A stretch of 64,000 bases of DNA from assembly GCF_001625195.1 (NCBI RefSeq), contig NC_054390.1, forward strand, positions 9,397,222-9,461,221. Reading direction: 5' to 3'. This stretch comes from Drechmeria coniospora (Eukaryota; Ascomycota; Sordariomycetes; Hypocreales; Ophiocordycipitaceae). Position numbers and translations under genes: made by a program. Below the pieces are notes generated by a model. The model was not told the origin of the DNA. It ran no database searches and was given only the letters and a program-made list of their open reading frames with translations. Of the stretch, positions 45,815-56,845 are shown in pieces; the stretch's first letter is position 1; every line of letters begins with the position of its first letter.

Positions 45815-46567
45815 GACGAAGGAGGCGATGCGAGCTGGCTGGGACGCGAGCTGAGCGTTCGATCAAGCGGGGTGTGAGGATGGAGGGGATGGAGGAAGCC
45901 TCAAACATTTGCCATTCGTTATCGATAGCGGGCTGTGCATGTGGATAATTAAGAATAATTATTCCAGCGAGTGTACAGTGCTTGTACGGTACTCGTACAG
46001 TATGTACCGCAGTTGTACTCTGTACAGACAGACTGTACAGTACCTACTTGAATACTTGAGTAAGTACAGTAAGCACGGAGCACAGCACAGTACTGTACTG
46101 TACGGTACAGTGTGTATGTACAGTACTGTACTGTACGGTACAGTGTGCATGTACAGCACACTTAGTTTGGGCCTGTAAGTAATAAGTACGTACCTAAGTA
46201 CAGTAAGTACGGAGCACAGCACAGCACAGCACAGCACAGCACAGCACATGTGCATGTACACTTAGTTATGGGCTTGTAAGCAAGTACAGTGCTTGCAGTA
46301 ATACTAGGTACTGTAGAGCCTAATTACAGTACTTGAATTATTAGGACTTTCACATTCAGCACACTTGCACAAGTACAAACACGTCCAAGTACACTACAGA
46401 TTGCTCACGCATCCTCAAGTGCCTTGGCCATGCGGAAAGCATACTCAAGGTACCTAGTGATACCTATATATGATACAAGTATGCACAGTCCTTAATGTAC
46501 TTACGAGTGCAGTATTTAACGTTCTTGGGTCGCACGTGACGCGCCGTCTCTTGGGGCCAATACTTGC
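45815..46567. other. Spacer rich in GTAC palindromic micro-repeats
   Basis: Contains a 33-bp tandem pair (46087-46152) built of CAGTACTGTACTGTACGG, and an (AGCAC)n microsatellite at about 46213-46248. No gene is seen. The left edge holds the CSL4 promoter. Confidence 0.6.
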
Positions 46568-46748
46568 TGTGTGTTATATGTATATAGTGGCCAGTAGTAG
46601 ACTAGGATAACGTAATCGTAGCGGGCACGATATACAGAGAGGATAAAAGTGGCCGCTTAGGGGCAGCCTCTTTTCCCTCCTTTCGTACCAAATTGAATCC
46701 ATTAAAAGAGATCTCTTGTTACTAGTTTCCCCCAGAACCGAACCAACT
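46568..46748 (+). mobile_element. Solo LTR copy 6 (181 bp) with CTTGC target duplication
   Basis: Starts TGTGTGTTATATG and ends CCGAACCAACT (the last base differs from the family CA end). It is flanked by CTTGC at 46563-46567 and 46749-46753. Same family as 2534-2702, and the only copy in the GC-rich compartment. Confidence 0.8.
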
Positions 46749-46753
46749 CTTGC

Positions 46754-49700
46754 AATGCCTCTCATCACGCTCTTCCTTGGCCCCTCCAAGTGCCTGCATA
46801 AGTTGTATCGCCGCCGCAGCGTGCTGCGAGGCTCGGGGTGGACGTTGCCTCCGATTCATCAAGCACGGTCATCCTTTCTAGTGATCAACACGGATGGATT
46901 CACTCACAAGTCTCGCCAGAGTACCAACGCCATCTGTTGATTGGGTTCTGCTCGGTTCAGTTGGCATTCTTCCGCACATCCTCTCCTGCACTAGGTACAG
47001 TCGGCAATCCCAGCGTCATCATGCACGAGCCTTCCGAACGTCGCATTCGGGGCCGGGTGACTTGCAGTCGTATTCGTCGGGGAAGAAAGCTGGACAGTCC
47101 CTGGGTTCGTATTTCTCGTTGCATTCTTTGGCACGATGGCACCAGTCATCCGACTGTGGGCCGGCGACGTGCGCAAACGGCCCTTTATGCCACCACTCTC
47201 GTTCCACCGTGGGATACGGGTTATCCTTGCTGCAGTCGTGTTCGATTTTGGGCGTTGCTGCTACTGCAGGAAAAGAAAGGTAAAACAACTTCCCAACTTC
47301 ATTGTAAATGGTATTCTCGTCGATTGCTGTATGAAAGGGTAGGCCGCATGTACTGTAGATGATGCAGGAAGAAATACACGAAAGGTCGTTGAGCTTTATA
47401 CTCGTAGAGTATCAGTATCGTACATGGATATTTCTTACTTGAGTACTTGCCGCAAAGGAGGTACTGTAATACAGCAAGTACAGTACCTGTGCCGAAGAAA
47501 TTCAAGGTGTAATATACTGTACATGCACGGGTAAGTATTATGTAACAATGGACGCTGTACTGCAAGTAAGTACTGTACCCCGTACACCCAACGTTGTACA
47601 TGTAAAAGATAAGTCAGTATTATGTAACAATTGACGCTGTACTCCGTACTTGCACCAAATCCTGAGGCGTACATGTAATACTTTAAGTACTTAAGTAAGT
47701 ACGTATTCAGTATAGTTGTATGGGTGCCCCGTACTTACTCCGTACTTGCGTACTCTGCAATTACTTCCGGGTGATGTATTTGCAGCAGGAATAAATGTAT
47801 TTGCAGCAGGAGTAAATGTGTTTGCAGCAGGAATAACGGGAATTTACTGTAATGGATGGTTGATTACTTATTGGATGATCGGTGGGCATGCAAGTACTCA
47901 AGTACAACTGCTTGTGCTCCTACAGTACTCAAGTGCAGTACTTAAAAGCATGCACGTGCTGTACTCCGTACTTGCAGCAGTACTACATGTAATATAGCAT
48001 GTGGACAAGAGACAACAAGTGTACATGAAGACCTACATGTCCTATGTAGACGAAGTTGTACGGCAAGTATTTTTACACCCAAGTACTCGCACTCCGTATT
48101 GGTGCAAGTACTTGTGTACACGAAACCACAAGGACTTTTGTCGCGATATTTCACACCTGCCAAGTCCACATTGACTTTGGCGCCCATCTTTTGTCGTCCA
48201 AGTACTATTAGCATTTTGGTGCGACAGACTTGAGTGCTCCGCTGCGAAAAGAGCGCCGAGTTGTGCAAGTAATAAGAGTTGCAAGTGCTCCGTAAGTGCA
48301 TGTAAGTACCAAGCACGGCACAAGCAAGTACTGTAAATACAGTACGGATGTATATACCTTGCCACAACTACAAGCTAGTACAGTGCTTACAGGCATATTT
48401 ACAGTACTCTAGTATTATGGAGACACTAGGAATGTAAGCGCAAGTATACAAGTACAGCACCTGTATGGAGTACTCCGTACAGTAATTACACCCAAGTGCT
48501 TACAGAACGTCGTGTGCAGGGCTTACTCCGTAATACATGTTCCACCCAATCGGCACAATTACAGCGCAGTACCCTGATGCTTAGTACTCCTACGCACCAA
48601 GAAAAACAAATTCGAGCAAAATCCCCCGATGCATCAAGTCGGTCGCCAGATCCAACACGCAGCGCAAAAATCCGTCATGCCAAGGACTCCTCGACGGCAT
48701 TGCACATCGGCTGAGTGGTTGGGGGGTGAACCCCGCTGCCGTCCTAGCCGGGGACGCCAAATCCGATCGGTGCGACTCTCAACGTGCTGGCTTATTAATA
48801 CTTACTTACCTAGTACAGTACGGTAAGTGTTTACTGTACTTTGCACCTCCTCTCCACCCACCGGTATACCATCCTGGACGACGGATCACGCAGTAAATAC
48901 CACTGAACTTACTTCCAAGTACTCCGTATACACCTAGCATTACTTGCAAACACAAGTACAGTCAGTATTACTTGTAGACATGTTCTTAGGGAGAAGCACA
49001 TACTTGTACCAAGAGTTACACAAGTGTACTTGGTTCGTACGTCTGTCGGCAGGCCCATAATTCATGAGCCATGTTTCTGAGAAATTGTATCGCTGCCGTC
49101 CGTCCGGAGGGTTCGTGCGTTGGGTTGCGTAGCGGGCCGCGAATATCTGCTTGGCAATTATTAAGCAAATCTAGTCGCCCCCCAAGTCCGAGCCGAGGGT
49201 TGGCACGGCTTTCCGCTCTTGGGCTAGTCGTTGCCGATGGCGGACTCTCGGACTTTGTCGTCAGGGGTATGGGAGCTCACTCACCATGGAGCAAACCTCC
49301 GTCATTTCGTGCCGCGGCATCGTCACTGCCCATGTACTTGTTCGTGTCGGTCAGGCACGGAATACATGCACACAAGCATGTGCGGGGTGCGTAGGTGCAG
49401 TGCTGGACTTGCATGTACATGTAGCATCCGGCGTGAGTTCCGATACCATCACGACGGACTGCGCAGTGCTCGGGGCGGGCATCGTGTAGGGGCTGGCATC
49501 GAGCCGTCGAGATCTGGTGTACGCGGAGATGGCTGGCATTGCATTGGCGGCAAGTGCCTGGTCCGCAGGGACGGCAGCCATCAGCTCCTCGTCGCCGCCG
49601 TCACCGGAACGCCGGCTTCTCCGACCTGCCTTGCCAAGGGTTAGCCTGGCTTCGATGGGCGGTGTCCAGGTCGCTGCTAGTGCCGTCGTGCTCACCAATG

Positions 49701-50148
49701 TCGTCGGGATTCGCGCCTTATCCCCGCTGTCGTTGCCGGAGCGGGATTGAAGCCGCGGAAAGACGCACATGGCCAGGCCCAAGGCGATGTTGGGTGGAAC
49801 GAAGCTATATATGCACTCTACTCCGTACACGCTCATTACATACACGCCGATGAACGCTGATGTTTGGGAAGGAGCACTCTGGTCTACACCGCCCGCTCAC
49901 CTTCCCTCGACGACACCACGTCCTTTTTGCTACCTGGCCTCATCTTGGACCTCTTTTTCTCTCCTTTCCTCGTCATGCTCGCTTGGCCGCCATTGTACAG
50001 CACATTCGCGGCACTCTTGCATCCTCACGGTGGCACGACGACCGCTCGTTTTCGCCACCGGGCGATCCAAGCTCGTCGGAACCGTCGAAGCTCTCGTCGT
50101 TTCCCGTGAGCCCCCCGAGACGAGCGTCGGCACAGCTTGGCCGTGACC
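46754..50148. other. Long spacer with micro-repeats; mostly no gene seen
   Basis: Apart from the Cys-rich frame at 47019-47288, only short GC-driven frames are present. 47400-48990 is rich in GTACTTGC/CAGTAC-type motifs. A 21-bp unit (TTTGCAGCAGGAATAAATGTA) is repeated three times at about 47777-47838. About 49070-49850 has overlapping frames on both strands with no family resemblance. Confidence 0.45.
47019..47288 (-). CDS. Small Cys-rich ORF, possibly part of a secreted protein
   Basis: The frame encodes six cysteines in about 75 residues (EHDCSKDNPYP, DDWCHRAKECNEKY, PRDCPAF, YDCKSPGPECD), a density typical of small secreted fungal proteins. A plausible 3' splice site (TTTCTTTTCCTGCAG) lies just upstream, so this could be the last exon of a spliced gene whose first exon I could not locate. 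The only in-frame start is a TTG at 47288. No family is recognised. It may be a relic. Confidence 0.3.
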   Translation of the reverse strand: MFYLSFPAVAATPKIEHDCSKDNPYPTVEREWWHKGPFAHVAGPQSDDWCHRAKECNEKYEPRDCPAFFPDEYDCKSPGPECDVRKARA

Positions 50149-50312
50149 ATGACGGATCCCCCCGAAAACAAGGAACCTCGGCCACAGGACCCGACCTTGA
50201 ATGCCCGTGCCGAGGCCTCGCTGCCCAGCAACCCCAGCAGCGAAGTATTTAGCGAACCGTCTGTCGATGACAAGCCGGGTTGTGGCGTCGTCAAGACGGA
50301 GAGTGTACGGGA

Positions 50313-50346
<34 letters not shown>

Positions 50347-53300
50347 AAGGAAGCACATGGCAATGGCCATGGTCGAGGCCTCGACTTGACGACGAGTTGT
50401 GCAACCGACGCCAGTGCCACGACAGATGCCGTGTCCCGTGCCGCCGGGGATGCCACCGACACCAGTCGGAAGCCGTGGTACCGAAAGGTGAACCCGCTGC
50501 GTTGGGGTGGCGTTCCCGAGGTGCCGGCCGAACGCATCGTCTCGCGCGAGCACAAGGCTGGTTTCTGCAGCCAACTGACGTTTCAATGGATGACACCACT
50601 GATGACGGTAGGCGATTTTGTTTAGGCAATCGTACCGCACAATGCACCCAGATGCCTACCCCCCACCCCCCCGAAATGAAGCACACTTTCATGTCGTGCG
50701 TGGACAAGAGACTCTAATGCGGTGTCGTAGACTGGATACAAACGCCCGCTCGAGCAGAGCGACATCTGGGCCGTCAACCCGGACCGCGCCGTCGAGCCCC
50801 TCACCGTCAAGGTGCGAGACGCCTTCCAGCGACGCATCGACAAGGGGCAAAAGAACCCGCTGCTGTACGCTCTCCACGACGCCTTCCGCTTCGATTTCTG
50901 GCTCGGCGCCGTCTGCGCCTTGCTGGGCACCGTCCTGCAGGTTCTCTCGCCCTTCACCCTCCGCTTTCTGATCCAGTTCGCCACCAACGCCTACCTCGCC
51001 CAGGCCTCCAACACCCCCGCGCCTCCCATCGGCCACGGCATCGGGCTGGTCCTCGGCATCACGGCCATGCAGATTGTCCAGAGCTTCTGCATAAGCCACT
51101 TCATCTACCGGGGCATGCTCGTCGGCGGCCAGGGCCGTAGCGTTCTCATCGGCATGATCTACGAAAAGGCCATGGTCATCTCCGGCAGGGCCAAGGCCGG
51201 CGGTGCGCGAGAGACGCTCGTGCCCGAAGAGGAGGGCGGCCAGGAGACGACGGACGAAAAGGGCGGCCGGCGCGAGGAGGCAAACGAGGACAAAAAGGTC
51301 AACGACAAACAGGCCAACGACAAACAGGCCAACGACAAACAGGCCAACGACAAAAAGGCCAACGACAAAAAGGCCAACGACAAAAAGGCCAACGACAAAA
51401 AGGCCAACGACGACAAGGACGGCGTCGGCTGGGCCAACGGTCGCATCGTCAACCTCATGAGTGTCGACACCTATCGCATCGATCAAGCTTCGGCGCTCTT
51501 CCACCTGACCTGGGCCTCCCCCGTCGCCACCCTCGTCACCCTGGTCCTGCTGCTCGTCAACCTGACCTACAGCGCCCTTGCCGGCTTCGGCCTGCTCGTC
51601 GTCGGCGTGCCCGCGCTGACGCGAGCGATAAGGAGTCTGTTCCGCCGGAGAAAGGCCATCAACAAAATCACCGATCAGCGCGTCTCCTTGACCCAGGAGA
51701 TTCTGCACTCCGTCCGCTTCGTCAAGTATTTTGGATGGGAGGAGGCCTTCATGGGCCGCTTGGGCCAGTTCCGCGCCAAGGAAATCCACGCCATCCAGGT
51801 CTTGCTGGCCATTCGAAATGCCATCAACGCCGTCAGCATGTCGATGCCCATCTTCGCCTCCATGCTTTCCTTCATCACCTACTCCCTGACCAATCACGAC
51901 CTCGCTCCGGCCCAAGTCTTCTCCTCCCTCGCCTTGTTCAACGGTCTCCGCATCCCGCTGAACCTTCTTCCCCTCGTCCTGGGACAGGTTACCGACGCTT
52001 GGTCGTCGCTCCAGAGAATCGAGGCCTTCCTCGCCGAGGAGGAGCAGGAGGAAGACCTGATTCTGAGCCCGCATGCCGACGCCGCCGTCGAGCTGATCGA
52101 CGCATCCTTCACCTGGGAGAGAACCCCTACGCAGGACCCGGACAGGGGCAACGTTGCCGGTGCGGCCAAGGCCGAGAAGGCTGCGGCGACCGAGGCGGGC
52201 ACCGACGACGACGCTGTCCGCTCGGCATCCTCGAAAGGCGATGCTTCCGGTGCCCCTTCGGACCGGCGAGAGGCCTTCGGCATCCGGGACTTGAGCTTCA
52301 AGGCCGGTCGGAACGAACTCATCGCCGTCATCGGAACGGTTGGAAGCGGCAAGAGCTCTCTGCTTGCCGCCTTGGCTGGGGACATGCGCAAGACGAATGG
52401 CGACGTCGTCTTTGGTGCCTCGAGAGCCTTCTGTCCGCAGTACGCTTGGATACAGAACACGACGCTGCAGAGCAACATCACCTTTGGCAAGAAGCTCGAC
52501 AGGCCGTGGTACAATCGAGTCATCGACGCGTAAGCACCCGAGCGCACCGCCGGACCCCGACAGTGACGTGCCGTGCTGATGCTGAGCAGATGCGCCCTGC
52601 AAGCCGACCTCGACATGCTGCCTCATGGCGACCTGACCGAAATCGGCGAGCGAGGCATCACCATCTCCGGCGGCCAAAAGCAGCGCCTGAACATTGCCCG
52701 CGCCATCTACTTTGACGCCGACGTTGTGCTCATGGACGATCCTCTGAGCGCCGTCGACGCGCACGTGGGGCGTCACATCTTCGACAACGCCATCCTCGGC
52801 CTCCTCAAGGACAAGTGTCGCATCCTCGCCACCCACCAGCTGTGGGTTCTCTCCCGCTGCGACCGCATCGTCTGGATGGAGGCGGGCAAGATCCGAGCCG
52901 TCGACACCTTTCCCAACCTCATGCGAGACCACGAGGCCTTCCAGGCGCTCATGGAAACGACGGCGGTCGAGAAGAGCGGCGAGGACGACGACGACGAGGA
53001 AGCCCAGCCCGCAAACGCCGAGGCGGAGACGAAGAAGAAGGGGAAGAGCAGGAAAAGCGCCGCCCTGATGCAGCAGGAGGAAAAGGCCCAGGCAAGCGTC
53101 CCCTGGTCCGTCTATGGCGCGTACGTCCGCGCCTCGGGGTCCATGTGGAACGCGCCCCTCGTTCTCGTCATCCTCGTCCTCTCCCAGGGTGCCAACATCA
53201 TGACGAGCCTGTGGCTCTCCTACTGGACCTCGGACAAGTTTTCTCTTTCCACGGGCGTCTACATTGGCATCTACGCCTCGCTCGGTGTCCTTCAGGCCCT

Positions 53301-54903
53301 GTTGATGTTCCTCTTCTCCGTCCTCCTCTCCATCCTCGGCACGACGTCCTCCAAGGTCATGCTGCGCAGGGCCGTCACCCGCGTGCTTCGCGCTCCCATG
53401 TCGTTCTTCGACACGACGCCCCTGGGACGCATCACGAACCGCTTCTCGCGAGACGTCGACGTCATGGACAACAACCTGACGGACGCCATCCGCATGTACT
53501 TTTTCACCCTCGCCATGGTCACCGCCGTCTTCGCCCTCATCATTTCCTTCTTCTACTACTTCGCCATCGCCCTCGTCCCCCTCTACGTCCTCTTCATCTT
53601 CGCCGCTTCGTACTACAGGGCGTCGGCCCGCGAGGTGAAGCGGTTCGAGTCCGTCCTGCGGTCCCACGTTTTCGCCAAGTTCAGCGAGGGCCTCAGCGGC
53701 GTCGCCTCCATCCGCGCGTACGGGCTGAAGTCGCAGTTCGTCGACGAGCTCCGAGGGTCGATTGACGAGATGAACAGCGCGTACTACCTCACCTTTTCGA
53801 ACCAGAGGTGGCTGTCCATTCGTCTCGACATGATCGGTGCCGCCCTCGTCTTCACCGTCGGCGTCTTGGTCGTCACGTCTCGCTTCGCCGTGAACCCTTC
53901 CATCGGCGGTCTCGTGCTGAGCTACATCCTTTCCATCGTCCAGCTGTTGCAGTTTTCCATCCGCCAGCTCGCCGAGGTGGAGAACGGCATGAACGCCGTG
54001 GAGCGCATCCACTACTACGGCACCGAGCTAGAGGAGGAGGCACCGCTGCGCACGGTTACCTTGCGCGAAAGCTGGCCGGAGAAGGGAGAGATTGTGTTTG
54101 AAGACGTTCAGATGAGGTATCGCGAGAACCTGCCCTTGGTGCTGCGGGGGTTCACCGTGCGCGTCCGTGGCGGCGAGCGTCTCGGCATCGTCGGTCGTAC
54201 AGGTGCCGGCAAGAGCTCCATCATGAGCACGCTCTTCCGCCTCGTCGAAATATCCGGGGGATCCATCGCCATCGACGGGCTCGACATTGCCACGGTCGGC
54301 CTGCACGACTTGCGCTCTCGACTCGCCATCATCCCGCAGGATCCGACCCTCTTCCAGGGCACCGTCCGCAGCAACCTGGACCCTTTCAACGAGCACACCG
54401 ACCTCGAGCTCTGGTCGGCCCTGCGGCAGGCCGATCTCGTGCCGGCGGAAGCTTCGTTGGAGGACGGTCAGGCGGATCCCTCGCGCATCCACCTCGACTC
54501 TGTCGTCGAGGAGGATGGGCTCAACTTCTCGCTGGGACAGCGACAACTCATGGCCCTGTCGCGCGCCCTCGTGCGTGGCTCGCAAATCATTGTCTGCGAC
54601 GAGGCAACCTCGTCGGTCGACATGGAGACGGACGACAAGATCCAACGCACCATGGCCACAGGCTTCAAGGGCAAGACCCTTTTATGCATCGCCCATCGGC
54701 TGCACACCATCGTCGGCTACGACCGCATCTGCGTCATGGACGCGGGCCGCATCGCCGAGCTGGATACCCCCCGCGCGCTGTGGGAACAGGGCGGCATCTT
54801 CAGAGGCATGTGCGATCGAAGCGGAATCCGCGTAGAGGATATTGATAGTGCCAGGGAGAGCATGACGGTTTTGGATGCAGCGGGAGAATCGAGCGGGATC
54901 TGA
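50149..54903 (+). CDS. ABCC-family (MRP/Yor1-like) ABC transporter (1523 aa)
   Basis: Structure is join(50149..50607,50731..52529,52590..54903), with introns of 123 and 60 nt. A full-length exporter with TMD1-NBD1-TMD2-NBD2 and no extra N-terminal TMD0, as in Yor1-type ABCC proteins of the plasma membrane. These export organic anions and drugs using ATP. The cytosolic N-terminus has an Asp run (about residues 55-66). LTFQWMTPLMT then TGYKRPLEQSDIW marks the family and spans intron 1. NBD1: Walker A GTVGSGKSS (about 688), signature ISGGQKQRLN (about 778), Walker B VVLMDDPLSAVD with Asp in place of the catalytic Glu, usual in ABCC NBD1. NBD2: Walker A GRTGAGKSS (about 1287), FSLGQRQLMALSRAL, IIVCDEATSSVD. 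Unusual: a 5-residue repeat (NDKQA/NDKKA, about residues 343-382) between early TMD1 helices. Yor1-like is the best guess; the substrate is unknown. Confidence 0.9.
51298..51415 (+). repeat. 15-bp coding repeat (NDKQA/NDKKA) in ABC transporter
   Basis: About eight tandem copies of AACGACAAACAGGCC-type units, preceded by an acidic stretch (EEEGGQETTDEKGG). The insertion stays in frame and lies in a predicted cytosolic loop. Confidence 0.85.
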
Positions 54904-55690
54904 TGGTGGGCGGAAACGTGCAACCTGGACCCCCGCGCATAGACTCTGGTTGCTACTCGATAGAGCCTCGGCAATCATCGAGACAGGACAAAACATGACT
55001 GACGATACATGGCGGTGGCATGGCGGAAGCGTACATGGATCAAGTACACGTACACTCCATGATGCTGAACACGACAGATACAGGGGGGGGGTTCTGGCAT
55101 CAAGATAGAGACTGGGATTCATAGTGTTGGATACCCATTGCATTCAAGCATAAACATGGCGTTCTAGCAAGGATAGGGGGGTGCTCTCGAGCCTCGAGTT
55201 CCAGTCTTGCCGCCGGCGATGTGCTAGTGAGTGATGTTATTGACATTGCGTTGCCAACCTAACATACAAACATACATACATATATTTATATATGTATATG
55301 TGTACGATGTAAAACAGCGAAACCACAGTTCCGCAGCGACACAAATGACTACATCGCTGCCGGCGCAGTTCAAATACCACCATCCAACCAGGCTGGCTGC
55401 CGTTGGCTGCCAAGGTGCCCCCTTTGCTTTTGTACAGTCCTCCCGCCATCGGCACGTCACCGCTGGACCGTTGTTGCGGGCAAAGTTGTGCGGGTGAAGA
55501 AAGATTATTACGGAAGTTCTAAAGAGAAGTCGATTGCCATCGGCTTCTCGAGGCACGAATTCCGTACCAAATAAGGAAAACAGCTCATGCCTTGACGCCA
55601 ATATGGGGAGATAACAAGGTCGGATCACGCCGAAGAGTCCAAGGATGAGAAATGTGCAAGAATGACATCAACAAACGCCAAGAAACGCTG
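54904..55690. other. Convergent 3' spacer
   Basis: Lies between the stops of the ABC transporter (+) and the membrane protein gene (-). Small frames show no domain. A short ATACATACATATATTTATAT stretch lies near 55270. Confidence 0.5.
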
Positions 55691-56845
55691 CTACTCGATG
55701 CGATTCGGTAGGCTGTCCGTTCTGCCACTCGAGCTTCGCCCACCGTGGGTGTGGGGCATCTGGGGCGGAGGGAGCGCGTTCGGGTCGTCGGCAAGGAGGT
55801 CCTCGAGGTAGGCGCTCGGCGCCCGCTGTCCCGGGGAGAGGGCGGTGAGGTTGAGGGAGCTGGGGCTCATGAGGCTCGTGTCTCTCCTAGCCGGGTACTG
55901 AGGCGAGTCGGGGGGTGATTGGCTCAGGGTGTTCCGCGCAGGAGCGAGATGCGGTCCCCGCGAATCGGGACGAAGATTGCTGAGGCTGATGGAGTTGGTG
56001 TGGTTCGAATTCCCGGATCCAGAGGCGTAGAAGCCCGAGGGCAGATACGAGGAAGCCCGAACGCCGGCCGCATTGCTCGTCGCCGCCGTGGGAGAAAAGA
56101 AGAGGTTCGACTGGCTCGGCGTGGCCGAGGGGACGGGGACGCGAGTGGTGCGTCGGACGCCGCGACCGGCGGGCACGGCGCCGACGCCGGCGGCGAAAGA
56201 CGGCGTCGAAGACTGATCGGTGTACTTGTAAAAGGGCGCAGGGGGCGCGGGGAATCCGGTCTTGCCGCCGGCGATGTGCTGGTCCATGGCGGCGCGCTTG
56301 ACGGAGCGGTGAAGGAGAAGGCTGATGATGGCGCGCCAGAGGAGGATGGCGAGGCCCAAGACGCCGAGCACGGCGCCGACGCAGATGAAGACGGTCCCGT
56401 CGGGCAAGGTGGATTGCTGCATAAAGGGCGCGTTCTTGGTCGGCGGAACGGTAGGCGCGGGATAGGTCGGGATGACATTTCTGGTCAAGGTCGGGAAGGC
56501 GATGGGCCCGGCGTTGGAATCCTTGGCGCCGCCGCCGGTGATTGTAGGGACGGCGACGGGCGTCTTGGTCGCCAGCGGGCCCGTGTTGGTGATGCTGACC
56601 TTGGACGTCTTGGAGGACTTTGTCGTCGTCGTGGGAGCAGCCTCGTCCGTCGTGGCCGCAGCGGCCGGCTTGGACGACGACGACGACTTGGCATTCGCTG
56701 CCTTGGGGGCCGGCGATGAATTGGCGGCATCGCCGTCGGCGGAATCCGAATCGGCGGCCATGACGGGAACGGCAAAGGCGGCCAAGGAGCCGAGCGTCGT
56801 CCACAGGAGGGCCGCCGGCCCTGCAACGTAGTTTGAGGGCCGCAT
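55691..56845 (-). CDS. Single-pass membrane protein, possibly Csi2-like (384 aa)
   Basis: Starting at the ATG at 56845, the protein has a signal peptide (PAALLWTTLGSLAAFAVPVMA). A Ser/Thr/Pro/Ala-rich ectodomain follows (about residues 30-155). One transmembrane helix follows in DGTVFICVGAVLGVLGLAI (about residues 170-195), then a basic LLHRSVKRAAM stop-transfer and a Ser/Pro-rich cytosolic tail of about 180 residues. The TLPDGTVF-helix-HRSVKRAA layout recalls fungal Csi2-type membrane proteins implicated in chitin deposition, but I hold that name loosely. A start 28 codons upstream (56929) would put a basic Pro-rich stretch before the signal peptide, so I prefer 56845. No intron is needed. 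Alternative: a generic wall-stress-sensor-like protein. Confidence 0.65.
   Translation of the reverse strand: MRPSNYVAGPAALLWTTLGSLAAFAVPVMAADSDSADGDAANSSPAPKAANAKSSSSSKPAAAATTDEAAPTTTTKSSKTSKVSITNTGPLATKTPVAVPTITGGGAKDSNAGPIAFPTLTRNVIPTYPAPTVPPTKNAPFMQQSTLPDGTVFICVGAVLGVLGLAILLWRAIISLLLHRSVKRAAMDQHIAGGKTGFPAPPAPFYKYTDQSSTPSFAAGVGAVPAGRGVRRTTRVPVPSATPSQSNLFFSPTAATSNAAGVRASSYLPSGFYASGSGNSNHTNSISLSNLRPDSRGPHLAPARNTLSQSPPDSPQYPARRDTSLMSPSSLNLTALSPGQRAPSAYLEDLLADDPNALPPPQMPHTHGGRSSSGRTDSLPNRIE

Noticed and set aside
50689..54012. Minus-strand 1107-codon frame opposite the ABC transporter
   Set aside because: Antisense of a well-supported ABCC protein with all Walker and signature motifs. The translation is Glu/Asp/Gly-rich noise typical of GC-rich antisense frames.
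55919..56719. Plus-strand 266-codon frame opposite the membrane protein gene
   Set aside because: Arg/Gly-rich antisense frame. The minus strand has a signal peptide, transmembrane helix and stop-transfer segment.
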